Source: Desulfuromonadaceae bacterium
GTDB lineage: Bacteria > Desulfobacterota > Desulfuromonadia > Desulfuromonadales > Desulfuromonadaceae
NCBI GenBank assembly: GCA_027065245.1
Contig: JAMOOS010000226.1
Location: forward strand, 1-8,669
Direction: 5' to 3'
Length of the DNA: 8,669 nucleotides
Position 1 is the stretch's first letter, and the number at the start of each line of letters is the position of its first letter. Both the position numbers and the translations under genes were made by a program. Shown here in pieces: positions 1-6,318 of the stretch. Below the pieces are notes generated by a model that worked only from the letters and a program-made list of their open reading frames with translations, was not told the DNA's origin and made no database searches.

Positions 1-1
1 A

Positions 2-448
2 CAACTGGACGCTAGTGGTCACAAGATCGGGATAATCGTAGCGCGTTTTAACAGCTTTATCTGCGAGCGTCTGCTTGAAGGCGCCATCGACGCTCTGGTG
101 CGTCATGGTGCCGACGAAGACAATATCCATGTGGTGCGCGTGCCGGGAGCGTTTGAAATTCCGCTGGTGGCGCAGAAAATGGCGGCCACTTCCACTTATG
201 ACGGCCTGATCTGCCTTGGGGCGGTTATCCGCGGCGCAACGCCTCACTTCGATTATGTCAGCAATGAAGTTACCAAGGGGATCGCCGCCGTCAGTCTGTC
301 GGCATCGCTGCCCATCGCCTTTGGCGTTCTTACCACTGATACCATCGAACAGGCGGTGGAGCGCGCGGGCACCAAGGCCGGTAACAAGGGCTTTGAGGCG
401 GCCATGACGGTGGTAGAGATGATCAACCTGTTTAAAAGTATAGCGTAA
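2..448 (+). CDS. ribH: 6,7-dimethyl-8-ribityllumazine synthase (5' truncated)
   Basis: RibH condenses 5-amino-6-ribitylamino-uracil with 3,4-dihydroxy-2-butanone 4-phosphate to give lumazine, the penultimate step of riboflavin synthesis; the enzyme is cytosolic and forms pentamers or icosahedral shells. The frame is open from base 2, so the start codon and roughly 10-20 N-terminal residues lie left of the window; 148 residues are visible. Family landmarks are ARFNSFICERLLEGA near the visible N-terminus (aromatic substrate pocket), VPGAFEIPL, then CLGAVIRGATPHFDYV with the expected catalytic His, FGVLTTDTIEQAVERAG, and NKGFEAA near the C-terminus. An internal ATG at 104 could be mistaken for a start, but conserved sequence continues upstream of it. 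The stop codon directly abuts the nusB ATG. I am confident of the identity; only the true start is unknown. Confidence 0.96.
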   Translation, partial: QLDASGHKIGIIVARFNSFICERLLEGAIDALVRHGADEDNIHVVRVPGAFEIPLVAQKMAATSTYDGLICLGAVIRGATPHFDYVSNEVTKGIAAVSLSASLPIAFGVLTTDTIEQAVERAGTKAGNKGFEAAMTVVEMINLFKSIA

Positions 449-922
449 ATGGGCGCGGGAGTACGCAGAACCGGGCGCGAGTACGCCCTGAAGATTCTTT
501 ACAGCCTCTACGATCAGGAGCTGCCGCTGGAGCAGGTACTCAGCGATTTCTGGTCCAATTTTCGTTTTAGTGATGACGTGCTGGGGGAGCCGTGTGACGA
601 GGAATGCGCGCCGCCGTCGGCAGTGGTGAAGTTTGCCGAAGAACTGGTTGCCGGAGTGTACGATAATCTGGAAAAAATTGATGAAGTGCTCATGTCCATC
701 TCCACCAACTGGGCCCTCGATCGCATGGGACGGCTCGATCTGTCGCTGATGCGCCTGGCCTGCTACGAGTTGTTGTGGATGCCGTCCACGCCGGCTGGGG
801 TGATTATCAACGAGGCGGTGGAAATTGCCAAGCGTTACGGCACCAGGGATACCCCGGCGTTTCTTAACGGTGTACTCGACAAGGTGGCAAAATTGCGTGG
901 CGCTGGTACTGGCGACAAATAG
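449..922 (+). CDS. nusB: Transcription antitermination factor NusB
   Basis: NusB pairs with NusE (ribosomal protein S10) on boxA RNA and supports antitermination of rRNA operons. The 157-residue product shows the family pattern: an Arg-rich N-terminus followed by GREYALKILYSLYD (about 9-22), WALDRMGRLDLSLMRLACYEL in the centre, and INEAVEIAKRYG followed by FLNGVLDKVA at the C-terminus. It is longer than the roughly 139-residue E. coli protein because of an acidic, Cys-containing insert at about residues 40-60, which I associate with Desulfuromonadales NusB. The ATG follows the ribH TAA with no spacer and no clear Shine-Dalgarno sequence, so translation is probably coupled to ribH. A ribH-nusB pairing is common across bacteria. 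Confidence 0.96.
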   Translation: MGAGVRRTGREYALKILYSLYDQELPLEQVLSDFWSNFRFSDDVLGEPCDEECAPPSAVVKFAEELVAGVYDNLEKIDEVLMSISTNWALDRMGRLDLSLMRLACYELLWMPSTPAGVIINEAVEIAKRYGTRDTPAFLNGVLDKVAKLRGAGTGDK

Positions 923-940
923 TCAAACAATTATGGGTTT

Positions 941-946
941 GAGGTG
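941..946 (+). promoter_or_regulatory. Ribosome binding site deciding the hom start
   Basis: GAGGTG lies five to six bases before ATG 950. This favours the ATG over the in-frame GTG at 944, which sits within the site itself. Confidence 0.6.
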
Positions 947-949
947 AAT

Positions 950-2260
950 ATGAAAGAGATAAAGGCTGGTCTGCTTGGTTTCGGCACCATTGGAACCGGG
1001 GTGATCAAGGTAATTCAGCAAAACGCGGATGTAATTGCTCAGCGTCTTGGTGCCCGGGTGGTGCTGGCGGCGGTAGCCGATCTGGATATCACCAGCGATC
1101 GCGGCGTGACGCTGGAAGATGGGGTGCTGACCAGCGATGCCGACGCGGTACTCACCGGCGCGGATATCGATATCGTTATCGAGCTCATCGGTGGTTACGA
1201 ACCGGCGCGTAGTTTTGTGATCAAGGCGTTGCGGCACGGAAAACATGTGGTGACTGCCAACAAGGCGTTAATGGCTTTGCACGGTCAGGAACTGCTGCAG
1301 GTTGCCGCTGAGAACAATGTAAGTATTTTGTTTGAGGCCGCCGTCGGTGGTGGTATTCCGGTGCTGGCGGCGATACGGGAGAATCTGGGCGGCAACAACT
1401 TCAGCGCTATCTCCGGCATCCTCAACGGTACCTGTAATTATATTCTCACCCGGATGAGCGAGAACGGCGAAGATTTTGCCACGGTACTGGCCGACGCGCA
1501 GAAACTCGGATACGCCGAAGCTGATCCCACCTTTGATATCGAAGGGATAGATACCGCCCACAAGCTGTCGCTGCTGATCTCCATGTGTTTTGGCTCGTGG
1601 GTGGATTTTGAGGATATCTACATTGAAGGTATTACTCAGGTAACGGCGCAGGATATAGAATACGCGCGTCAGTTCAACTACCAGATAAAACTGCTCGCCA
1701 TCGGCAAGCGTGAGGGGGATGTGATCGAAGCGCGTGTTCATCCCACTATGATTCCGGCCAGTTATCAGCTGGCAGACGTGCGTGGTGTGCTCAACGCGGT
1801 GCGGATGCAGGGTGATTTTGTCGGCCCGGTGATGCTCACCGGCAGCGGTGCCGGTATGGACGCCACCGCCAGTGCCGTGCTGGGCGATGTTATCAGCCTG
1901 GCGCGCACTAAACTGACCGAAAGCGCCGTGGTAACGCCGCCGCTGGGCTATCAGCACGACGAACTCACCAAGCTAACGGTGCGTAAAATAGAAGATGTGT
2001 GCAGTGACTATTACCTGCGTATCATGGTGGAGGATCGCCCCGGGGTGCTGGCGCGCATTGCCGCCATCATCGGCGATCTGGATATCAGTATCCGCTCCAT
2101 GATTCAACCGCAGCGCCAGCAGGGCGGTCATGTGCCCATTGTGCTGATGACCCATACCGCCAAAGAGAGTAACGTGCGTCTGGCGGTAGAGCGGATCAAC
2201 CAGCTGGACATCGTCAAGGAACCGAGCCTGTTTATCAGGATAGAGAACTCTCTGGCATAA
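950..2260 (+). CDS. hom: Homoserine dehydrogenase with C-terminal ACT domain
   Basis: This enzyme reduces aspartate-4-semialdehyde to homoserine with NAD(P)H, at the branch to threonine and methionine. The 436-residue product starts with a Rossmann fold (GFGTIGTG at 10-17), followed by TANKALMA containing K105, VGGGIPVLAAI, GILNGTCNYILTRM and ADPTFDIEGIDTAHKLSLL, which carries the Asp/Lys catalytic pair of the family. The last ~85 residues form an ACT domain (YLRIMVEDRPGVLARIAAI), which in this family usually mediates feedback by threonine. It is the monofunctional type, with no aspartokinase domain. I chose ATG 950 because GAGG at 941-944 then has proper spacing; a GTG at 944 would add two residues but overlaps that ribosome-binding site. 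It lies 27 bases after nusB and is probably cotranscribed. Confidence 0.96.
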   Translation: MKEIKAGLLGFGTIGTGVIKVIQQNADVIAQRLGARVVLAAVADLDITSDRGVTLEDGVLTSDADAVLTGADIDIVIELIGGYEPARSFVIKALRHGKHVVTANKALMALHGQELLQVAAENNVSILFEAAVGGGIPVLAAIRENLGGNNFSAISGILNGTCNYILTRMSENGEDFATVLADAQKLGYAEADPTFDIEGIDTAHKLSLLISMCFGSWVDFEDIYIEGITQVTAQDIEYARQFNYQIKLLAIGKREGDVIEARVHPTMIPASYQLADVRGVLNAVRMQGDFVGPVMLTGSGAGMDATASAVLGDVISLARTKLTESAVVTPPLGYQHDELTKLTVRKIEDVCSDYYLRIMVEDRPGVLARIAAIIGDLDISIRSMIQPQRQQGGHVPIVLMTHTAKESNVRLAVERINQLDIVKEPSLFIRIENSLA

Positions 2261-2278
2261 GTACTCTGCCGCCAGAGA
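2249..2278 (+). other. Small inverted repeat spanning the hom stop codon
   Basis: TCTCTGGC (2249-2256) and GCCAGAGA (2271-2278) form an 8-bp perfect stem with a 14-base loop that contains the hom stop codon. No T-tract follows it directly; the true terminator hairpin begins 11 bases later. It may protect the 3' end of the mRNA, or may be chance. Confidence 0.4.
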
Positions 2279-2283
2279 AGCTC

Positions 2284-3297
2284 TTATTCGGCCGCAATCA
2301 CCCGATTGCGGCCGTTTTCTTTGGCGCGGTAGAGGGCGTCATCGGCGGCTTTGAGCAGAGCCGCAGCCGTTGTTGTCGAGGTTGGTATTGCAGATGCCAC
2401 CCCGAGGCTTAAAGTTACCACCGAGGAAACATCTGAGGCAGAATGTTCAATGCCGAGCTGCTCCACATTGGCGCGGGCCTTTTCAGCACAGGTTAGCGCG
2501 GCGTCGCGGTTGGTATCGGGTAGCAGGAAGATGAATTCCTCACCGCCGTAGCGGGCCACCATAGCTTCATCGTTGGGTAAGGCGCGCTGTAGGGCCGCTG
2601 CCACCTTTACCAGGCATGTATCACCGGCCTGGTGTCCGTAGGTATCGTTGTATTTTTTGAAAAAATCTATATCGCACAGAATTATCGCCAGGCAGTTCTG
2701 TTGCTCAAGGTGACTATGCCACTGTAGTTGCAGAGACTTATCGAAGGTGCGCCGGTTGGGAATCTGGGTAAGACCATCGGTGCGGGCCAGATGTTCCATG
2801 GCTGCGTGGGCCTGAGCCAGAGCGCGGGCGGCATTTTTGCGCTCAGTGATATCTTTGTACTGGGCCAGGGTGCCTTCGCTGCCATCGAGGGTGATGAGCT
2901 TGGAAGTGGTCATGATGAAACTGACGCTGTTGCCGTCGGAATCAACCAGGTCGATGTCGGTCTGGCTGGTTTTTTGGGTGGTGCTGGCAAGGTGGCACTC
3001 TTTTTTTGTGAGCAGATCACAGCAGTTGGCCCCTACAACCTGCTCCAGTGGTTTGTTAAGCAGTTCGAGCATCTTTCTGTTTGCGCGTACTACCACGCCA
3101 TCGTCACGAATTACCAGCATCGGATCAAGGCAGGCGGAAAAGATCTGCTCCAGTTCCATGTTGGACATTTGTGCCTGCAGGATCTCGGTGTTTACGCGCT
3201 CGATATATTCCTCCAGCGCCCGCACCTGATCGCGCAACTCGTCGCATTGTCGGGCGGGCTCGACGTGTTTGTCTTTGCTGCTTGGAGTGTAAGTCAT
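2284..3297 (-). CDS. PAS-GGEEF diguanylate cyclase
   Basis: It is predicted to make the second messenger cyclic di-GMP from two GTP. Of 337 residues, about 15-50 look like a short coiled coil, about 45-155 form a PAS sensor domain (ending YKDITERKNAARAL), and about 168-335 form a GGDEF domain. Visible motifs are ARTDGLTQIPNRRTF, the metal-binding segment ILCDIDFFKKYND (D209), GGEEF at 251-255, SLGVAS, and the closing ADDALYRAKENGRNRV. The active-site variant GGEEF is normally catalytic. The RxxD inhibitory site expected just before it is missing (NDEA at that place), so classical product inhibition is unlikely. No membrane segment is seen, so it is probably cytosolic. The PAS domain has C92, C93 and C101-H102, which might bind a metal or sense redox; that is speculation. 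A TTG at 3318 would add seven residues; neither start has a good ribosome-binding site. The gene is monocistronic and convergent with hom. Confidence 0.93.
   Translation of the reverse strand: MTYTPSSKDKHVEPARQCDELRDQVRALEEYIERVNTEILQAQMSNMELEQIFSACLDPMLVIRDDGVVVRANRKMLELLNKPLEQVVGANCCDLLTKKECHLASTTQKTSQTDIDLVDSDGNSVSFIMTTSKLITLDGSEGTLAQYKDITERKNAARALAQAHAAMEHLARTDGLTQIPNRRTFDKSLQLQWHSHLEQQNCLAIILCDIDFFKKYNDTYGHQAGDTCLVKVAAALQRALPNDEAMVARYGGEEFIFLLPDTNRDAALTCAEKARANVEQLGIEHSASDVSSVVTLSLGVASAIPTSTTTAAALLKAADDALYRAKENGRNRVIAAE
2289..2322 (+). terminator. Rho-independent terminator of hom, inside the convergent diguanylate cyclase gene
   Basis: The arms CGGCCGCAATC (2289-2299) and GATTGCGGCCG (2304-2314) pair perfectly over 11 bp with a four-base loop (ACCC), followed directly by TTTTCTTT. 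The T-tract is only on the + strand side, so it acts on transcripts from hom. The same bases encode the last residues of the - strand cyclase (NGRNRVIAAE and its stop). The stop of hom is 28 bases upstream of the stem. Confidence 0.9.
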
Positions 3298-3375
3298 GGC
3301 AAGTCGCAATACATTCAAAGAATAATCCGTTTATTGCTAATGAAAAACAACCCCACATATCTAACACAGTTGGAT

Positions 3376-3420
3376 GAAAAAATAAAACCCGATTTGTGCC
3401 TGTGAGTGCATATTATCGGG
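3376..3420 (-). terminator. Orphan - strand intrinsic terminator-like hairpin
   Basis: On the - strand CCCGAT (3420-3415) pairs with ATCGGG (3393-3388). The 21-base loop can form a weaker inner stem (TGC with GCA). It is followed at once by TTTTATTTTTTC, a strong U-tract. On the + strand no T-tract follows, so it is directional. No annotated gene ends here: the next gene on this strand, the cyclase, starts downstream. It may therefore end a small RNA or act as an attenuator in the cyclase leader. The outer stem is only 6 bp, so strength is uncertain. Confidence 0.5.
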
Positions 3421-3471
3421 ATGGTGGCAGCATTAGGTTTGTAATTGGGTATAATCGTTTTTTATTTAGCT
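3377..3471 (-). ncRNA. Candidate small RNA or cyclase leader transcript
   Basis: A possible - strand promoter has CTGACA at 3504-3499 and CATAAT at 3483-3478, with a short 15-base spacer. Transcription from about 3471 would reach the orphan hairpin and U-tract ending near 3377, giving an RNA of about 95 bases. No known RNA family is recognised. The promoter spacing is suboptimal, so this stays a low-confidence proposal. Confidence 0.2.
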
Positions 3472-3482
3472 AGGGAAATTAT

Positions 3483-3502
3483 GATAACTGATTGTAGTTG
3501 TC
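3483..3502. promoter_or_regulatory. Imperfect dyad, candidate operator
   Basis: GATAACT (3483-3489) and AGTTGTC (3496-3502) are inverted with one mismatch across a six-base spacer. It lies about 50 bases upstream of the putative promoter of the regulator pair and overlaps the putative - strand promoter. The size suits a dimeric helix-turn-helix protein, so it could be the binding site of one or both neighbouring regulators. This is inferred from position only. Confidence 0.3.
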
Positions 3503-3550
3503 AGTGCTTATGTACCTTGTTTTATCCGTGATTATCTGGAGTTGCCGCAG

Positions 3551-3579
3551 TTGACTTTTGGCCGCTGTAGTGGTAAAAC
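3551..3579 (+). promoter_or_regulatory. Putative sigma70-type promoter for the regulator pair
   Basis: TTGACT (3551-3556) is followed after 17 bases by TAAAAC (3574-3579), with TGG just before it as an extended -10 element. Start of transcription would be near 3586, leaving a leader of about 25 bases before ATG 3611. Confidence 0.5.
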
Positions 3580-3610
3580 AACATTCTATTTTGTTCTGTG
3601 CGGGGTGGTG

Positions 3611-4174
3611 ATGGTAAAAGAGGTTATTGGCGCAAAATTGAAAAAGCTACGTCTTGACAACGATATGACTATTGAAGTTTTGGCACGCAAGGCGCAGGTT
3701 TCTTCAAACATGATTTCTCGAATTGAACGGGGCCTTACCACGCCGTCGGTGGAGATTCTTATGCGCCTGGCGGCCACTTTCGGTATGAGTATCAGCTATT
3801 TTGTCGAAGAGGCGGAAAGTGGTTCGACTGTGGTGTTTGCGCCGCGTGGCGGCGGGACGTCAGTGTTCTTTTTTGAGGAAAAACACCATATTGTCAGTTT
3901 GACACAAGGGTTGCGGGATCCTGGATTTACTGTGTTTTATGATACCATTGAACCCGGTTGCAACAGTGGTGAAGGGATGATGGTGCACTGTGGCGAGGAG
4001 TTCCTTATGGTGATGGAAGGAGCTCTTGAGGTAGATGTGGACGGTGTGATTTATAACTTGTCGGTTGGTGATGCCATATCGTTCAAAGCCAACCAGCCGC
4101 ATCGCTGGTGTAATACTGCCGCCGGCACCACGAAGGTTGTATGGGTAGTGTCGCCGCCGCCGGTGGTGGTGTGA
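3611..4174 (+). CDS. XRE-family regulator with C-terminal cupin domain (copy 1)
   Basis: A 187-residue transcription factor: residues 1-66 form a Cro/CI-type helix-turn-helix (MTIEVLARKAQVSSNMISRI, then ERGLTTPSVEILMRLAATF), followed by a linker and a cupin barrel at about 105-183. Possible ligand or metal residues of the cupin are H126, E130 (in HCGEEFL) and H164 (in PHRWCN). Proteins of this architecture (for example PuuR) sense small molecules through the cupin, usually as repressors; the ligand here cannot be told. ATG 3611 is chosen because a weak GGGG ribosome-binding site precedes it and because it aligns with the start of the downstream paralogue. The frame stays open to a TTG at 3542, but that would put the promoter inside the gene. 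It lies ten bases before its paralogue and is probably cotranscribed with it. Confidence 0.9.
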   Translation: MVKEVIGAKLKKLRLDNDMTIEVLARKAQVSSNMISRIERGLTTPSVEILMRLAATFGMSISYFVEEAESGSTVVFAPRGGGTSVFFFEEKHHIVSLTQGLRDPGFTVFYDTIEPGCNSGEGMMVHCGEEFLMVMEGALEVDVDGVIYNLSVGDAISFKANQPHRWCNTAAGTTKVVWVVSPPPVVV

Positions 4175-4184
4175 GGTTGATTGA

Positions 4185-4751
4185 ATGAAGTTGCGCAAAA
4201 TAATTGGCAAAAAATTGAAGAATATCCGCCTGGCCAGCGACATGACCATCCAGCAACTGGCAAGTCATGCCGAAGTGTCCTCCAATATGATATCGCGAAT
4301 TGAACGAGGCCTGACTATTCCGTCGGTGGCGATACTGATGAAACTGGCGGCGGTATTTAATAAAAGTATTGACTATTTTGTTGAAGAGATAACCAATACC
4401 AACGAAGTAGTGCACAGTACTGCTGATTGTCGCCACGCCACTATCTACGAAAACAGCGCCAATATGCTCACTCAGTCATTTACTTCAGGCCTGCGCGATC
4501 CGCAGTTTTCCTCTTTTTACTGTACGGTGCCGGTGGGGGGAAAGAGTGGCAGCCGAGCCATGCATCATCCGGGTGATGAGTTGATATACTTGTTGTCTGG
4601 AACTCTGGAAGTAACTATTATAGACGATGTGTACACGTTAAAGGCAGGTGACAGTTTATCTTTTAAGGCTCATCTGCCTCATTCCTGGGTTAATAGTGGC
4701 GATCAGGAAGCACAGGTTGTGTGGACATTGTCGCCATTTACAGTTATCTGA
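4185..4751 (+). CDS. XRE-family regulator with C-terminal cupin domain (copy 2)
   Basis: A 188-residue paralogue of the gene before it, with the same layout: helix-turn-helix in residues 1-67 (MTIQQLASHAEVSSNMISRI, then ERGLTIPSVAILMKLAAVF) and a cupin at about 105-185. The stretch VSSNMISRIERGLT, covering the recognition helix, is identical in both proteins, while the linker and cupin differ much more. The cupin keeps the matching His/Glu/His set (H128, E132, H166). The AGG ribosome-binding site overlaps the stop codon of copy 1, so translation is probably linked. Same DNA site with different ligands, or heterodimers, are reasonable inferences. No convincing terminator is seen after it. Confidence 0.9.
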   Translation: MKLRKIIGKKLKNIRLASDMTIQQLASHAEVSSNMISRIERGLTIPSVAILMKLAAVFNKSIDYFVEEITNTNEVVHSTADCRHATIYENSANMLTQSFTSGLRDPQFSSFYCTVPVGGKSGSRAMHHPGDELIYLLSGTLEVTIIDDVYTLKAGDSLSFKAHLPHSWVNSGDQEAQVVWTLSPFTVI

Positions 4752-4771
4752 AACAGCCATGGTTGGGGGTG

Positions 4772-4820
4772 GTTTTTAAAAACGGTTAGAGATTGACAGC
4801 TAATATATATGCTGTATCCT
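4772..4820 (+). promoter_or_regulatory. Sigma70-type promoter of the HU/IHF-family gene, with possible UP element
   Basis: A consensus TTGACA (4793-4798) is followed after 16 bases by TATCCT (4815-4820). Start of transcription is expected near 4827, giving a leader of about 50 bases. Just upstream, GTTTTTAAAAAC (4772-4783) is a perfect 12-base palindrome at about -55 to -44, the place of an alpha-subunit UP element; the AT-rich spacer also fits a strong promoter. Confidence 0.75.
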
Positions 4821-4876
4821 GAGTGTGTACTAAGGTCTTATTTTGTTGGGGTTAACTTAGCCTGGCCGGAGGGTTT

Positions 4877-5152
4877 ATGAACAAGTCTGAACTGATAGAA
4901 GCGTTGTCGATACAAAAGGACTTAACCTACAAGCGTGCAGAAGAGATAGTCAACCTCATGTTCGATTCTATGGCCGAGGAGCTGGTTAACGGCGGGCGTA
5001 TAGAGATACGCGGCTTTGGCAGTTTTGTGGTAAAAGACTACAAATCATACACTGGACGCAACCCCAAGACCGGTGAGGCTATTCAGGTGAAAACCAAGAA
5101 GCTGCCTTTTTTCAAAGTGGGCAAAGAGCTGCGTGAACGGGTGAATAACTAA
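4877..5152 (+). CDS. HU/IHF-family DNA-binding protein (IHF beta-like)
   Basis: A 91-residue DNA-bending nucleoid protein that works as a homo- or heterodimer in chromosome packing, recombination and promoter architecture. The N-terminal helices (MNKSELIEAL to about 38) form the dimer body. RIEIRGFGSF at 41-50 is the core signature, in the form typical of IHF beta rather than plain HU. GRNPKTGE at 60-67 is the arm tip with the intercalating proline P63, and KKLPFFKVGKELRERV closes the fold. Length equals the family norm. A strong GGAGG ribosome-binding site (4868-4872) lies four bases before the ATG. It has its own promoter, is not part of the regulator unit by its signals, and is convergent with the condensing-enzyme gene only 17 bases away. 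Whether it acts as HU or as an IHF subunit cannot be decided here. Confidence 0.94.
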   Translation: MNKSELIEALSIQKDLTYKRAEEIVNLMFDSMAEELVNGGRIEIRGFGSFVVKDYKSYTGRNPKTGEAIQVKTKKLPFFKVGKELRERVNN

Positions 5153-5169
5153 TTTTTCGCGTTGCCGCG

Positions 5170-6300
5170 TTATACCACTGTCAGCAGCATGTAGCACATG
5201 GAAAAGCGCCCGCTTTCCGGGACAAAACATAATATGGTGTCGCCACGGCGCAGCTTGCCACTGCCCAGCAGTTCTTCCAACATGATGTAGATGGAGGCGG
5301 CGCCGGTGTTGCCCCTGGTGGTCAGATTGCTGAACCAGCGCTCCATGGGGATGTCGAAGCCTGCGGACTGCATGCCGTTGTAAAGGCGCTGGCGGAAATA
5401 CTCCGACGAATAGTGGGGTAGAAACCAGGTGATATCGGTGGCGTTTAAGTTGTGCCTGGCGATGATGGGCAGCAGGGCGCGTTCTACCGCTGTTGTTATT
5501 ATCTCGCTGTTGAGTAGTTTTACATCTTGTTTTACCAAAAACGCCCGCTCCTTTAGAGCCTGTGCCAACGAATCAAATTCGCGCCAGCCACGCAGGCTGC
5601 CGTCAGCGTTTTTGGCGGCTCCGGCGTACATGCAGGTCGCCAGCTCGTTGGCGAAGGAGCGCTGTTCAATCCATTCCACCCGCAGCGATATTCCCGTTGG
5701 CGCTGGCTGCGCCGCCACCAGCGCTGCTGCGGCGCCATCAGAAAGCATCCAGCGCAAAAAATCGCTGTCAAAAGCCAGTTGCGGTGCCTGTTCCAGTTGT
5801 GCCGGGCTGATGGTTTCCGCCGCGCACATGGGCGCGCGCATAAAACTGGAGGCAAGCTCCGAGCCGGTGGCCACTGCCGTCTCCGTCTGCCCGGCGGCTA
5901 CCTGCAGGCAGGCGTACTTAAGCGCCATAATGCCGCTGATGCAGATACCGCTGGTGGTAACAATCTCACACGGAGCCTGCCCCAGCTCGCCATGCACCAT
6001 GGCGGCGTGCCCCGGCATAATCTGATCGGGGGTCGAGGTGCCACAGCACAGACACTGCGGTGGTTGCTCCAGGTTGAGTTTTCTCACTGCGGCGGCGGTT
6101 AGGGTGGCGTTGTTGTGGGTAAACGCGCCTGTAGCCGGATCGATGGCGTAATGGCGCAGCTTTATGCCGTTGTTGCGCAGGATGATGCGTCTGGTGCGTG
6201 ACGGTTTGCCGTCAATCATCCCCAGCAGTTGTTCCATGTGGTCGTTATCTACCGGCGCGTTGGGCAGAAACGCCGCCATTCTAGTTATATAAGCTTCCAT
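5170..6300 (-). CDS. Ketoacyl-ACP synthase III-like condensing enzyme (FabH/DarB-like)
   Basis: A 376-residue thiolase-fold protein. The FabH-type catalytic triad is intact: C120 (in TTSGICISGIMAL), H296 (in WFLPHYSSEYF) and N331 (in TRGNTGAASIYIMLEELL). SDGAAAALVA at about 187-196 matches the family's GDGA segment, and CCGTSTPD matches the usual dimer-interface strand. Such enzymes join an acyl thioester to malonyl-ACP or to another acyl chain. It is longer than housekeeping FabH (about 320 residues), and its N-terminal FLPNAPVDNDHMEQLLGMID and C-terminal VPESGRF segments remind me of the DarB/StlD-type ketosynthases of dialkylresorcinol synthesis; that link is from memory and untested. It is the last gene of a three-gene - strand unit, 18 bases after the radical SAM gene. 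It is unlikely to be the primary fatty-acid FabH. Confidence 0.85.
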   Translation of the reverse strand: MEAYITRMAAFLPNAPVDNDHMEQLLGMIDGKPSRTRRIILRNNGIKLRHYAIDPATGAFTHNNATLTAAAVRKLNLEQPPQCLCCGTSTPDQIMPGHAAMVHGELGQAPCEIVTTSGICISGIMALKYACLQVAAGQTETAVATGSELASSFMRAPMCAAETISPAQLEQAPQLAFDSDFLRWMLSDGAAAALVAAQPAPTGISLRVEWIEQRSFANELATCMYAGAAKNADGSLRGWREFDSLAQALKERAFLVKQDVKLLNSEIITTAVERALLPIIARHNLNATDITWFLPHYSSEYFRQRLYNGMQSAGFDIPMERWFSNLTTRGNTGAASIYIMLEELLGSGKLRRGDTILCFVPESGRFSMCYMLLTVV

Positions 6301-6318
6301 TTATCCGATAATCCTGAT

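Larger units (their letters stand above)
3298..3610. other. Divergent intergenic region between the cyclase and the regulator pair
   Basis: This AT-rich stretch of about 310 bases separates the - strand cyclase from the + strand regulator genes. I see no convincing protein-coding gene in it. It contains a - strand hairpin with a U-tract (3376-3420), an imperfect dyad (3483-3502), and a likely + strand promoter (3551-3579). An open frame extends upstream of the first regulator to a TTG at 3542, but it is not credible as coding because it runs across the promoter. Confidence 0.6.

Noticed and set aside
2728..3405. A 225-codon + strand open frame opposite the cyclase gene
   Set aside because: It is antisense to a well-supported PAS-GGEEF protein, has no recognisable domain, and is explained by codon bias of the real gene.
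3388..3412. A - strand CACTCACAGGCACAA stretch reminiscent of the 5' part of a GEMM c-di-GMP riboswitch, close to a cyclase gene
   Set aside because: The downstream GGGACGCAAAGC-like half is absent and the bases are needed for the terminator-like hairpin; resemblance is probably chance.
3427..3455. Perfect TATAAT at 3450-3455 as the main promoter of the regulator pair
   Set aside because: There is no acceptable -35 box at 16-18 bases and no properly placed TG extension; the 3551-3579 candidate fits better.
3542..3610. N-terminal extension of the first XRE-cupin gene from a TTG start
   Set aside because: It would cover the TTGACT/TAAAAC promoter, has no family similarity, and the paralogue downstream starts at the position matching ATG 3611.
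5153..5190. CGCGTTGCCGCG hairpin between the HU/IHF gene and the ketosynthase gene as a bidirectional terminator
   Set aside because: The stem is only 4 bp and no T-tract follows it on either strand.
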